The position numbers and the translations under genes were made by a program. The notes beneath the pieces are model-generated. The model did no database searches and was not told where the DNA came from. It saw nothing but the letters and a program-made list of their open reading frames with translations. This document shows positions 33,958 through 45,604 of a stretch of 64,000 bases of DNA, piece after piece; position 1 is the first letter of the stretch; the number at the start of each line of letters is the position of its first letter. This DNA comes from Uranotaenia lowii (taxonomy: Eukaryota; Arthropoda; Insecta; Diptera; Culicidae), in contig NC_073692.1 of the NCBI RefSeq assembly GCF_029784155.1, positions 278,276,413 through 278,340,412 of the forward strand, read 5' to 3'.

Positions 33958-34186
33958 TATTAGTTTTTATATAGATTTTTTTCCGTTAAACAGTTTTGTC
34001 AAAGACCGTAATTTCATATCAATTTGAGCAAACTGATTATTAGCAGGTAAAAAGAGTGGGCATGTCTATCAGCATTGAAAAAATTATCTACACTGCTTGT
34101 GCCAAACAATTTTTATATGTAGGGGGAAGTCGTCTATGGCCGGACATCGCCTATGGCCGGACAACATAGATTTTACGAAAACACAA

Positions 34187-35270
34187 TCTTATATATAAAA
34201 ATGGAGGCGTATTCTTTGTGATAACATCACGTATGAATGGTCGGTCGGAATGAAGTGAAATTTGGTATCTGAGGGTTTTTTGGGTCAGAGATGGTTTGTT
34301 TAATACTTTCAAGAATCTCACTTTTTATGAAAGGAGGGTCCCCATACAAAGTTATCTCTTCTTCACATCATATATATAAAAATGGAGGCGTTTTCTTTGT
34401 GATAACATCACGTATGAATGGTCGGTCGGAATGAAGTGAAATTTGGTATCCGAGGGTTTTTTGGGTCAGAGATGGTTTGTATAATACTTTCAAGAATCTC
34501 ACTTTTTATGAAAGGGGGGTCCCCATACAAAGTTATCTCTTCTTCACATCTTATATATAAAAATGGAGGCGTTTTCTTTGTAATAACATCACGTATGAAT
34601 GGTCGGTCGGAATGAAGTGAAATTTGGTATCCGAGGGTTTTTTGGGTCAGAGATGGTTTGTATAATACTTTCAAGAATCTCACTTTTTATGAAAGGGGGG
34701 TCCCCATACAAAGTTATCTCTTCTTCACATCTTATATATAAAAATGGAGGCGTTTTCTTTGTGATAACATCACGTATGAATGGTCGGTCGGAATGAAGTG
34801 AAATTTGGTATCCGAGGGTTTTTTGGGTCAGAGATGGTTTGTATAATACTTTCAAGAATCTCACTTTTTATGAAAGGGGGGTCCCCATACAAAGTTATCT
34901 CTTCCCATCTTATATATAAAAATGGAGGCGTTTTCTTTGTAACAACATCACGTATGAATGGTCGGTCGGAATGAAGTGAAATTTGGTATCCGGGGGTTTT
35001 TTTGGGTCAGAGATGGTTTGTATAATACTTTCAAGAATCTCACTTTTTATGAAAGAGGGGTCTCCATACAAAGTTGTCTCTTCCCATCTCTTCTTCGCGT
35101 CTTATATATAAAAATGGAGGCGTTTTCTTTGTAATAACATCACGTATGAATGGTCGGTCGGAATGAAGTGGAATTTGGTATCCGAGGGTTTTTTGGGTCA
35201 GAGATGGTTTGTATAATAGTTTCAAGGATCTCACTTTTGATGATAGGGGGTCCCAATACACATTAAACTT
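34187..35270 (+). repeat. Tandem array, six ~181-bp units, each starting with the Helitron 5' terminus
   Basis: Unit starts (TCWTATATATAAAAATGGAG) are at 34187, 34368, 34549, 34730, 34908 and 35100, giving spacings of 181, 181, 181, 178 and 192. Units are near-identical, with point changes and small indels near CTTCTTCACATC. Each contains CACGTATGAATGGTCGGTCG and GGGTCCCCATACAAAG. Open frames of 64-91 codons on both strands are produced by the unit sequence. Confidence 0.9.
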
Positions 35271-35396
35271 TATTTGTTACGATTTCCATAAGAATCTTTT
35301 GGCGAGCACAATGCAGTTAAGGACGTGTAGATGAAATTAAACATTTATTACGATTTATACTTTAGAAGGTAAAACGAAGTTTACCGGGTCAGCTAG
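34187..35396 (+). mobile_element. Non-autonomous Helitron with multiplied 5' end
   Basis: It begins TCTTATATATAAAAATGG after an A (34186) and ends CTAG (35393-35396) before a T. The 3' hairpin is GGTAAA-ACGAAG-TTTACC (about 35368-35385). Insertion between A and T, the TC start and the hairpin plus CTAG end are the diagnostic Helitron features. Six tandem 5'-end units fill 34187-35270, leaving only about 125 bp of other sequence before the 3' end. No Rep/helicase gene is present. Confidence 0.8.
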
Positions 35397-36618
35397 TATC
35401 CTAATAATGTTCTAACACCATGAAAATAAAGTAAATAGTAGCCTCATATGGTGTTAAAAATATAGTAATCTAATCTGAAAAGGTAAACCAATGATAGCCA
35501 TCTAAAGCTTTTGCCTAGTAGTACAGAGAGAATCGCTTAAATTTTGCATTTGTATTATGGTCAGTTTTTTCGGCTTGTAAAATTTGAACTGCACATGAAC
35601 GACATCGTTGATTGGTTATCTTTCGACTACAGTGGATATAAGATAACAAAACGGAAGTTGAACTATGAAGTCTATGACCGGACACCAAATTGTTGTCTAT
35701 GACCGGACAAGAAAATATTCAAGATTATAGATGATTTCAACTTGAAACTTTCATTTTTTCATCTCTATAGCACCCTCAAATGGTTAGCAGAAGATAAGGA
35801 TTCAATAACGAAACTATTTTGGTCCTCTGAAAAACTTTAAATTTTGCTGTCCGGATATAGACTATTTTTCTTTAGTTTTTTTGAAACAAATGTTTCATTC
35901 TGGTTTGTCAAAAAACTTTCATGACTGGCGTCATAGAACGCTCAGTATTGGAAAACACATACTCATAAGACCTGTGCAAGTGATTTCAGGCATTGTGCTA
36001 CGTTTTTGTGCCATTGGTGACAACTTTGGTGAATTAATTCGAAGTGTCCGTCCATAGACAACACTTTTGGAAATGAGTGAAAACTAACTTGAAATGATTT
36101 CTCTTACCACATGAAAATGTTGTAAATCAATTTTTTTTTCTTATATAGTTAAGTGATCTGTATATTGATACTCTTCAAACCAGTAGAGGAACAAATATTT
36201 ACAAAAATCTATTTTTGAAGTTATTGATTAAAAACCTATGTGTCCGGTAGTAGACAACTTCCCCCTATAGGTACATAATCAAGTGACAGATCAAAAATAA
36301 GACCATTTATTAAACTTTTAAACCACTTTTATGATGAGAATCAAATGCTGAAAATATTTTTTTCCTACATTTGGTGGAGTGCATAAACTTTGTTAAAAGT
36401 AAAAAATAATGATTTCATAAAGATTATAATCTGTTGGTTCGCTCCCTTGTAAAAATTTACAAAAACTAAACAAACTAAACTAAAGTTCATGAAAATATGT
36501 CTTGAGTTTTAAAATTTCAATTTTTATGAATAAAATATTATTCTTGATTTTGGAAAAAGATTTAAAAATAAAACCACAAAAAAACGAAATAACTTCGTTG
36601 ATTGTGAACTTCGTTTAA

Positions 36619-37327
36619 GGGGGGGGGGGTCGATTTTTTTATTTTTTTATTTTCTTATTGTAGAACATTTCAAGAATGTTGTGTCAAATTTTCAAGTCAA
36701 TTGAAGCAAAACTGTAGAAGTTATAGGCCTTTATTTCCTCCTATCTAATACTGCAAGAAAGCAAGAGCAGAAACTTCAAACGCGTTTTTCTCGAAAGCAC
36801 ATTTTTAAAGTCCGTGGACATCGTCATTTGAAAACTACTTATCCGATTCTTTTCAAATTTGGAACATATTTTCTACATATAAAATACCAGACCCCATCGT
36901 TTTTCTTTTTTGATTTTTTTACTTTGGGGAGATTTTAGAGGTGAAAAATGGCTGATTTTTAAGAAAAAAATCGTAGTTTTTACTTCAAACAGTCACAAAA
37001 ATTTCATAAAAATATTTTTAAGTTAAATAAAAACGTTGGGGTCCAGAAAAACATCTATTACAAATATTTTGCTCTGATTTTTTGACTTCAGATGGTTCTG
37101 TGCTGAGATACAGTGTCCACCGCAAATCCTGTTTTTAAAAGGCATCCTCGAAAATGCTCCGTCACCGGCTCATTTTTCAATATTTTTCTACGAAAAAATT
37201 ACTAAATGTTCTTTTAACAATGCTTTGTATAATGCAAACAATTTGAATACATTTGTTTGAACGATAGCTCTAGAAAAAAATCGTGAAAATGGTGTTTTTT
37301 ATACCCGTTAGACCCTACCCCCCCCCC
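36619..37327. mobile_element. TTAA-flanked MITE with G-tract termini
   Basis: TTAA at 36615-36618 is followed by eleven G; ten C at 37318-37327 are followed by TTAA (37328-37331). The 709-bp interior is AT-rich and non-coding. A TTAA duplication is typical of piggyBac and Kolobok superfamilies. The homopolymeric G terminus is unusual. Confidence 0.55.
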
Positions 37328-37331
37328 TTAA

Positions 37332-39415
37332 GTTTCAGATCCTGAGCTCAAGCATTGTTACTAATTTTGTTTTGTATTGAATTGTCTCTTTTTTGGTTTT
37401 TCTTGGATATTTTGTTTTCGCGAGATGCAGTTAAAATACCATTTTGAGCGGCCAGGAAAACTTTCAGGCTTAAACTTTGCCCAAGACTGCATAGCGGTAG
37501 AAGTAGCGAGATAATAGTTATAAAGTCCCAAAGTAGCACTGTTTCTTTTTTCATGAATAGAAACTAGCAACACTGAGAAATTTTTCAGGAATGTTGTTTC
37601 AACGGGAAAGTTATTAATTTTAGAGCGTTGAAATGAATTTGAGTCACCAGATGCAATGGTTATGCCGAAATTCAACTAAAGTTATGTTGAACTGCCCTAT
37701 GTCATTATCCAATACGTCGTGTTCTATTGAGTTTATTCTTCAACTTTTTTGCCGAAATAGATGCCAAAAAAAACCGTTATCATAAGGAGTGAAAAAAATA
37801 CACACTTTGTTTCGTAAATAACTTTTGAATAAATGAAAGGAAATTGATGAAATTTTCAGTGAAGCTACCAAGTATTGTAATGTGTACGTGCACAAAATTT
37901 TGTGACAATTTGTCAAGTGGTTTTCGAGATAGCGTCCGATTCTGAAGTTCATTGACAAATATTATTGCGCAGGATAGAGAAAAATCCAGAAAAGTCCCAG
38001 TGGGAGACTCAAAAACAACTGAAAATCATCTTTTCGACCAAAATTCACAAGGTTAATCATTTAAGAAGTCCTAGAGAACCCAAAAGTGAGCTAAAATTTG
38101 AATAAAAGTGAAGATTGTTGATTCCATGAAATGAGAGGAATGTGAGAGGTTTTTTCAAGCTCAATCCGAAAATATGAATAAGGAAGTGGTAAATAAATCA
38201 TTTTTTTCTGACTGATGTGTCTAGCTGACTTTCAAATAGACTTGGTTTCATTTCAACAAGGTAGAAAAGCTACTCACCGGTAAAATATACAAAATACGGT
38301 GGTAAAATCGTGCGCAAACTATTCGGACTGCTTGTGGAGAGATATTTTGAAAAATTTATTAATGGACAGCAAAACGAACCCTTTAGCACCTGGCAGGTTT
38401 CCAAACAAAAATTTTTCGTTGACAAGTTTCGTCTGTATTTTTCGGAGATAACCAAGGATAAAAATTTTTTTAAATTAAATGTGTAGTACAAGAGCAAGCT
38501 AACGATCAGCGAAAACTACAAATGACTGATCCTTTCATAACGATTGATAGGATGAATGGCTAAAAATACAAAGAAGACTGCCTCCAAATAAGACCGTTTT
38601 CTCTGCAAAGCTCTTCAAAAGGTTCCACAAAATTTATTCTCTGTTTAAATTGGACCTAAAATTGTGCTATTACTCAAAAATTGTGGTGAAGTGATAAAAA
38701 GTCAAATATGTTGTTTTTGTGCCGAAGGAGAACAATCGGCTAAATTTGTAATAGCTTTGATCAAATTCAAAATTTGGAGTTATTTTGAAGGTCAAGCTTC
38801 AGGAAACAGCAAAAATAATCAAAGCAAGTAGAATTATCAAAGCAAATGATTTTTTTTAACAATTTTAGCAAAATCCGAACCCAAGGCCGGATTATGCCCT
38901 CAGGCGGCCCGGGGCAATTTTTCTCGGGGAGTCTCTATGATTCGTTTTTTTTTTTTTTCTTTGAAACGCCACCCCAGAGTTTGCCTGCGTAAAAAATAGA
39001 TTCTGATATCTTAAAAAAAATGTTATTAATAACGTGCAAACATTCCGGCCGAGCGTTATAAATTTATCAAAATTTAAAGCTCAATTTGAACTGCTAGATG
39101 CAAAATTTAATTCTCAATTCTTTAATACCTCTATCACCAACTGAAATTCTCTGGTTAAAAAAATTACGGATAAATAGATATTTAAAGTGTGTTATATTCC
39201 ATCATTTACTGTCATCGAGAAACATTTACCTTATAACAATTGGGAAGTATCATGGAAATTTCAAACTAAGAATACAAAATTTAAAAAAATAACAAAAAAA
39301 TTTAATTTAAATTCAATGGAGATACATACAGTAACCGGCACAAATAAAAGTCCACTCATCGTTTTCATCTTAAAATGCCAATGTTTTCAGTTTCTCAGAA
39401 TCATTCAAAATTTCA
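37332..39415. other. AT-rich, no supported gene
   Basis: No coding motif. Near 38884-38925, AAGGCCGGATTATGCCC with GGCGGCCCGGGGCAA resembles the end of a hAT-type MITE, but no partner end was found. Confidence 0.35.
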
Positions 39416-39430
39416 ATGAGCATTCTAACA

Positions 39431-39550
39431 ACACAATTAACACACGACGTATTACAGGACACGACACTTAACGTTCTTACAAAACGTTACGTTTACGTTT
39501 GTAAGAACGTTAAGTGTCGTGTCCTGTAATACGTCGTGTGTTAATTGTGT
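39431..39550. repeat. Perfect hairpin, 53-bp arms, 14-nt loop
   Basis: 39431-39483 is the exact reverse complement of 39498-39550 (the left arm starts ACACAATTAACACACG). The hairpin lies in a 154-bp insertion flanked by 16-bp direct repeats ATGAGCATTCTAACAA (39416-39431 and 39586-39601). The arms share GACACGACACTTA with the solo LTR region near 60770 (CACGACACTTA), which may point to an LTR-derived origin. No promoter or protein is evident. Confidence 0.85.
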
Positions 39551-39601
39551 AATTAAGTTCTTACGTTGGCACAATCCCGTTTAATATGAGCATTCTAACA
39601 A

Positions 39602-40839
39602 AGCTGATAATTTCAAGAAAATTTTAATTTTTTTTTTTAGCACAGTAGCACTCAGTTTATAATTTGCGTACTCCACGGGTATGACATAAGAATTCAAAGC
39701 TTAAAATCAGGCTGTATTCAGAACCACAATTCATTGTCTCAAATCTAAATCATTATTTCCAATCAAATTTTGAGAAACAAAAAAAAATTGAAAAAATAGG
39801 ATCAAAGTTACAACCAGACCCAAAGCAGAAATTGCTCCTAATGTGTATTTCAATTTTATATCTTTAAAAAACACAAAACATAACGTTTTCATGAGATGTA
39901 AATGAACATGATTCTCATCAGATGGAAAAAAAACATAAAAATAGGGGTAAAAGTGAAAATATGATCGATTCAAAAAAAATCAGAATGAAGATTAAATATC
40001 ATAATCAGTTATCATTGAAAAAAGTCAGACAAGGAATGCAAATGAGTAGAGGATAAAATCTCGGCTAAATCAGTTGAAAATTTTCAATTCGAATTTCATG
40101 TCTAAGACAGAAATTGGGAAGGAAATTCGATAGAGAAACTCAGTACTGTCGATTGGTCCAATTAAAGCAACTACCATGTATACCATGTATACCATCGGAA
40201 ATTCCAAAAAAGATGATTGAAAAGCGAAAACTTTCAATAATACTCGACATAAACCCGGATATTGCCCGAGTAAAAATCTGAAATGTTTATTTTAAAGACT
40301 TTAAGTTTAATTAAGTAATATATTTATAAATAACATATTTTTAAAATTCCTGTAGAAGTTTAAGTTAACGATATAAACGTTATTACTGTGCAAAGCGTTT
40401 GTATGTTATGAAATTGGAAATGTTTTTCTTTAGTATACCTATTATGTACTGAATATCTTCAGTAAATTCTGGTTATTATTGTTATATTTTCAAATTTTAA
40501 CAAAGATTAAAAAAAAGTTGATCGTGCCCCGAAATAAATAGTCGATACATTTGTTTTTTTTTTGTGGAGAAAATATTTTATAATCAATACCTAATGTTTG
40601 ATTTGCTGAAGCCTCCTTAATTATATTCTCAAGCTTTATCTGTATTGTATTTTTTATGTCTTGAGAAATTGAAAAACGATTTGAATCATCCTGACTGACG
40701 TGATTCGATAAATGACATGAAAATTTAAGATGTTTTGCCTCATTTTTTTTTTAGATTTATCACATAATTCGTATCACATAAGATTTGTCGAGACTTTGTG
40801 ATTTACATTTTGAAATCAAATACCTACCAAGATTTTTAA
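39602..40839. other. AT-rich, no recognised feature
   Basis: No TIRs or domains were recognised. A short block near 40258-40290 (CCCGGATATTGCCCGAGTAA) recurs in part near 57848 (ACCCGGGCAAAAATCTGAAAT); its meaning is unknown. Confidence 0.35.
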
Positions 40840-40942
40840 GCTGCTAAATGCAGGAGAAATGCTTCAATGCTTGTTTTAGGGGGTTATCTTAACTTATAAA
40901 AAGAAAACGAACGAAAAGAAATCGTATTTCACAGGTTCACAG
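40840..40942 (+). repeat. ~100-bp repeat, left copy, flanking the DD37E mariner
   Basis: Matches 42231-42335 in the same orientation (GCTGYTAAATGCAGGAGAA, CTTCAATGCTTGTTYTAG, TTATAAAAAGAAAA). The mariner lies precisely between the two copies. Confidence 0.7.
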
Positions 40943-40944
40943 TA

Positions 40945-42228
40945 AAGGGTGATATGGTCAAAATTTGGTCAATATCAACTTGATGTATTTCTTTCAATTT
41001 TGCATTTAAAAACCTGAACACCCCTCATTTTGAAGGTGTGTGTGTAGAATGTTGCTCCTATTTTGATTTTGGAATTCACTCTTCATTTGTCAAAATGCCG
41101 TCCAAGGAAGAAGAGCAGCGTATCAAAATTTTACTCGTGCATCGCGAAAATCCGAGCTACTCGCACGTAAAGCTGGCAAAATCGCTAAAACTTACCAAAT
41201 CAACCGTTACAAATGTAATTGAAGTGTTTGGGGAACGTTTGTCGACAGCCAGGAAGTCTGGATCGGGGGGAAATCGAAAACCGGAAGCCGCTGAGACGAC
41301 AAAGAGAGTTGCCGGTAGTTACAAGCGAAACCCTAACCTCTCTCTCCAAGATACCGCAAATAAGCTAGGTGTATCGTCTACAACCGTGCATCGAGCCAAA
41401 AAACGAGCCGGTCTATCGACTTAAAAAAAGGTAGTGACTCCAAATTGCGGTGATAAACAAAATACGCGATCCCGGAGGCTGTACACGACGATGCTGACGA
41501 AGTTTGACTGCGTGGTAATGGACGACGAAACCTACGTCAAAGCCGACTACAAGCAGCTTACGGGACAGGAGTTTTATACGGCAATAGGATGGGGAAAGGT
41601 AGCAGATATTTTCAAGCACATGAAACTGTCAAAGTTCGCGACGAAATATCTGGTTTGGCAAGCCATCTGTACCTGTGGCTTGAAAAGCAGCATTTTCATA
41701 GCTTCCGGGACTGTCAACCAAGAAATTTACGTGAAAGAGTGTTTGAATAAACGTCTGCTGCCTTTCCTGAAGAAACAAGGTTGTTCCGTACTGTTTTGGC
41801 CGGATTTGGCATCTTGCCATTACGGTAAAAAGGCCATGGAGTGGTACGCCGCCAACAACGTGCAGGTGTTTCCCAAGGACAAGAACCCTCCCAACACGCC
41901 AGAGCTCCGCCCAATTGAGAAAAACTGGGCTATTGTCAAGCGGAACCTAAAGAAGACCAAAAAAGTTGCTAAGGACGAGCAGCAGTTCAAGGCAAACTGG
42001 CTTTCTGCAGCGAAGAAGGTGGACAAGGTGGCTGAACAAAATCTGATGGCAGGGGTTAAGCGTAAGGCCCGGCAATTCGGATTTGGAAAAGCGGAAGCCT
42101 AACTGAATATTTTTCCTTAATTTTATACTAATTAAACTTGAAAAAAAATTTAATTTGGTTTTTTTAATAAACGATTTAACCGATATACACGCGTTTTCTC
42201 TTGGCCAAATTTTGACCGTATCACCCTT
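40945..42228 (+). mobile_element. Tc1/mariner element, DD37E family (ITmD37E-like)
   Basis: TIRs AAGGGTGATATGGTCAAAAT (left) and AAGGGTGATACGGTCAAAAT (right, reverse complement) are flanked by TA at 40943-40944 and 42229-42230. Length is 1,284 bp, the full size expected for the family. The only visible lesion in the gene is one nonsense codon, so this is a fairly young copy. Confidence 0.9.
41095..42102 (+). pseudogene. DD37E transposase with a single in-frame stop
   Basis: From ATG 41095 the frame encodes a paired-type helix-turn-helix region (VKLAKSLKLTKSTVTNVIEV, then LSLQDTANKLGVSSTTVHRA) that binds the TIRs. The catalytic core follows: VMDDETYVKAD (first Asp about codon 41524), WPDLASCHY (second Asp, codon 41803-41805) and RPIEKNWAIVK (Glu, codon 41917-41919). 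Thirty-seven residues separate the last two, the DD37E signature reported from mosquitoes. TAA at 41422-41424 (GLST-stop-KKV) interrupts it, probably from a Tyr codon, since the frame is unchanged on both sides. Apart from that stop the reading is open to TAA 42100-42102, about 335 codons. Cut-and-paste activity would need suppression or reversion of that codon; the DNA ends look usable in trans. Confidence 0.88.
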
Positions 42229-42230
42229 TA

Positions 42231-42335
42231 TGCTGTTAAATGCAGGAGAACTCCTTCAATGCTTGTTCTAGAGGGGGAGGGGGAGATCTTAGTTTATAAA
42301 AAGAAAAACTATTCCAGATTTCTTATTTCACTGGG
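42231..42335 (+). repeat. ~100-bp repeat, right copy
   Basis: Near-identical to 40840-40942 with several substitutions and a G-rich expansion (GAGGGGGAGGGGGAG). Confidence 0.7.
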
Positions 42336-45300
42336 GCCCCTTTATTTAAAAGTCATCAGGGTCAATTGAACACTTTTTTATGCTTTCTAATAATAATTGT
42401 AGGATCAGGTTAAACTAAAAAAAAAACAAAGTAAATCTGATACATCTCCTGATCTAACAAGGAACATCCGAAGTAGACCTAATTTGAGAACAGGTAGGTA
42501 AGTATTTTTTTTTTAATTTCAAGTAAGCTATTGCATTGTAACAACCAAGCACCGACTTGAAATGTAAACATAATTTCTAGATTAAAATTACATCAAAATT
42601 ATTCACAACATTACAGGTTGAATGCGTGATATTGCGTGCATAACCTACGAATTTTCTCATACTCATAACACGTTTTTACGCTCATGATTTTCCATAACAT
42701 GATTTAAGAGCTAGAATCTCGTTTGGTTGCACGTCACGTTAACATTCGTTTTGGGTTAAAATTTTCCCATGCCCCTGTAGGTTGTGTGTGGTTCAACGCT
42801 GTGAACCTCAGCCAATTTCCGAACAAATGCACACTCACACATCTTCTTACACACACACAACCAGTCCCGTGAGCACTATCACCGGCACCAGGTTATAACT
42901 TTCGATGATGTAGGACGAAGCTATACAAGGTACCTAGACTAGCGTCCGGACCAGTCAGCCACTCCATATGGCACCAAAGTAATTTGGTTGGCGCTCGTCT
43001 TTGCTATGCATAGCCATTGGCTCCCAGAACACCGTCCTTATGCATGCAGTGAGCTCGGCCTGCATCACGTGACATCAGCAGCGACTCGCAGCATAGTTAG
43101 AACAAACCATGTTAGGGCCCAGGATCTCTTCCTATCTCGTTTCGACCAATACACGGAGGCACGACCAGGCGTTCAATTTCGTGCCAGTTTGTAATGTGGA
43201 AATTGGTGTATTGAATTTCCATATTTCTTCGGCGTCCTTCACTGATTTTCCCACCACTTTCCCACTCTCTCAGTCGGAAAAACGAAACTCCTGCCAGCCA
43301 GCCAGTTTCTTGTCTTGGCGCTGAGAAGCGTGTTACTGGCTGTCAGTTGTGTGAACACATCTCGGTTGGTACACAACTCGAAGAGAGGCTTTCCTCGAAC
43401 AAGAAGAAGACGCTGAACCGAGAGTGGCTTTGGAAGTTAACGACAATACGACGAGGAGCAGCGGCACGTTTCGCCAAGAAGTTCCGTGAGTCAGCCTGCC
43501 GGTGGCTGTTTGGGTTTGAAATTGATGAAATGTGATGAGACTTGGGATTGCGTCTTGTCGGGTGGCTTTAAGTTTAGGTGGGCTTGTTGTCTTCCAGCCG
43601 CTGCCTGGGCTCTTATTTAGCTGAACAACAGAGCGGTTTGGCGCGTTGTTACGATTAATGGCGTGGTTTGCTACATGGCCTGCTACTTGTCTCATTCGCT
43701 GTGTGTAGTGTAACTTATTGACGCTGCCATAGGGCTAAGTAGGTTTGAGGTTAGCAGTCAAGGTGGTGGAAACGACAATGTGGTTCAATAAATAATTAGC
43801 AACCTGGCAAACGGATAATGTTCTTATGGATGTGTGACATTATGATGAAAGCTTTTCAGCAGAAGCAATTGAGGCGTTGTTGTTGGAGAAGATGGAATTT
43901 CAGAACACAATAATGGTTTGAACAGGTTCTGGAGAAGGTGACATCCCATAAACATCATTGCCCTCCTATGTTAATCTGATGAATGTATGACAAGAAGTAT
44001 AAGCTCAATTTGTGTGGAGATTTAGTTGAAACGGTGAATAAATAGGAGATCTCAGGTCTCGTTCTTCAATTATTTCAACAAAAATAATAATAAAATGAAC
44101 AAAAATGGAAGAATTACACAAATTGATGTATTTGAAACAAAAAACATGACTACAATTTAAAAAAAAAGTGATCCAGCAATGAAAGTTAGCTGCTTGGCTT
44201 ATTTTTACAAGATCATATTCATATTCTTAGTTATTAAATTAGGAATTTTAAAGAGTCATTTGGCGGTAAGTATTTTTAGCATATTTTCTGCTAGTTATAG
44301 ACTTCCGCTTTCTTCCTCTATCAGAACGAATCACCTCAAGGTTATATTTTAATTTTCGTGTTCTTGCTTCACTTTAAAAATACTCTTGGCGGTTTCTAAT
44401 TAATAATTCACTAAAAGGGTATGGCTCTTGGATTAACTTATCGTACTGCATCAGACACTTGTAAAGATAAACGAATGCTGAAATACATTGATTTGAAGAT
44501 TTTCTGCTGAATCTCAGAGGTAGAGCGCTATTGAAAACCAATCTTCTCGGAATTTATATTATACACAGTTCCTTAACAAGATAACTGCACAAATCAATAA
44601 TGTATGAAAAATTCTATAATTCACCCAACCAAATTGAGTTGATATAACCTCTACTACAAAGGATTCAAGGGATTTAATTTTGAAAGTGTCGATACATTAT
44701 TTTGTCCATTACCTACTGTATATTTAAGTTAAACACAAAAACACATTTCTCTCTATCTGTTACTAACCCTAGTTTAATTTAAAAAAATGCAAACAATACA
44801 AAAAGGTCCATGGTTCCTCAAACCTACAGAATTGAGCCTTACACATCTTACCTGTCGGCCACTAATGGGATTCGAACCAATCTAGCCAATCCAATAGGCC
44901 ACCTCAGTGCTCGATACTTTACTAGTATCAGCAAAAAAAATGAGCTTAAGAATGGACTAGAAGCATTTAAAAAATATATTATTTCCAGCTTTTCTTAATT
45001 GGTTGGATGAATTAATATGCTAAATTTTCTTTATCCATAGTAAATTAAAACCCAATGCGCTTATTCAGAAATCAACCAAATCATCTGATATTATAAACTG
45101 TTTCTTTATAAGTCAAAACGCATCGAAAAAAAGCACATGGGACCAGTGCTGCAAATAATCAGTGTCAGCTTTCAATTTTCAATTGAATTTACTGCAGTGT
45201 ACGCTCAGTTCATTTCCATCTGCATTCATGTGATAATGAACAGAAAGCTCAATCCCGAAAGTACTCTGCGTACTCATTCACGAATCGTCAACATCGGTGC

Positions 45301-45604
45301 TCAGTATACATTCAGGCTCTTTGCAGGTTCATGAGATTATCCAATCTTCATTTTCAGTATCAAGCAAACATTGCTGAAAGTGAAAAAAGCTCAATTCGAT
45401 TATCATTAAGTTTAGTTGAATGGTGACAAAGCTTGTTCGATGCGCTAGACTTGCGGAAATTGAATAATTACTGCTGAGATTCCTTTTTTTTTAAGGATTT
45501 TGATTAGAAAAAAACGTGATAGTGTGTAGAGGTGGGAAGGTTGAGAAATAAGTGTTCGGGTTGGCGAGAAGAACGCTGGCGAGGGAGCGTGTGGGACGAA
45601 TGTG
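42336..45604. other. No recognised element; GC-rich island about 42740-43740
   Basis: The island has few stop codons on either strand and no domain. On the plus strand TGTCAGTTGTG (Inr-like, A at 43345) is followed by CCAAGAAGTTCC|GTGAGT (donor-like, about 43489), which could bound a non-coding first exon of about 144 bp. No downstream acceptor or ORF supports this. The remainder (43740-45604) is AT-rich and unassigned. Confidence 0.3.
44850..44930 (-). repeat. tRNA-like / SINE-like fragment
   Basis: On the minus strand an A-box-like TGGCCTATTGG (44901-44891) and a perfect B box GGTTCGAATCC (44879-44869) are separated by only 11 nt, too close for a tRNA. It is probably a decayed or deleted SINE head. 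Confidence 0.3.

Larger units (their letters stand above)
34122..36265. mobile_element. TIR element with CCGGACA subterminal repeats, host of a Helitron
   Basis: Ends GGGGGAAGTCGTCTATGGCC and GGGGGAAGTTGTCTACTACC (right end, reverse complement) are flanked by TA at 34120-34121 and 36266-36267. Subterminal copies of GTCTATGRCCGGACA occur near 34132, 34150, 35664 and 35690, and inverted near 36045. Without the Helitron (34187-35396) the element is about 934 bp and non-coding. The TA duplication suggests a Tc1/mariner-superfamily MITE (inference). Confidence 0.65.

Noticed and set aside
34408..34864. Repeated 91-codon minus-strand open frames
   Set aside because: They arise from the 181-bp tandem unit. 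The unit length is not a multiple of three and the frames begin and end with the repeat, not with gene signals.
34187..35270. CRISPR-like array
   Set aside because: Units are contiguous near-identical 181-bp repeats without unique spacers, begin with a Helitron terminus, and the genome is eukaryotic.
38884..40275. hAT-type element between CCGG-rich blocks at 38884 and 40258
   Set aside because: The two blocks do not match as inverted repeats and no TSD could be found.
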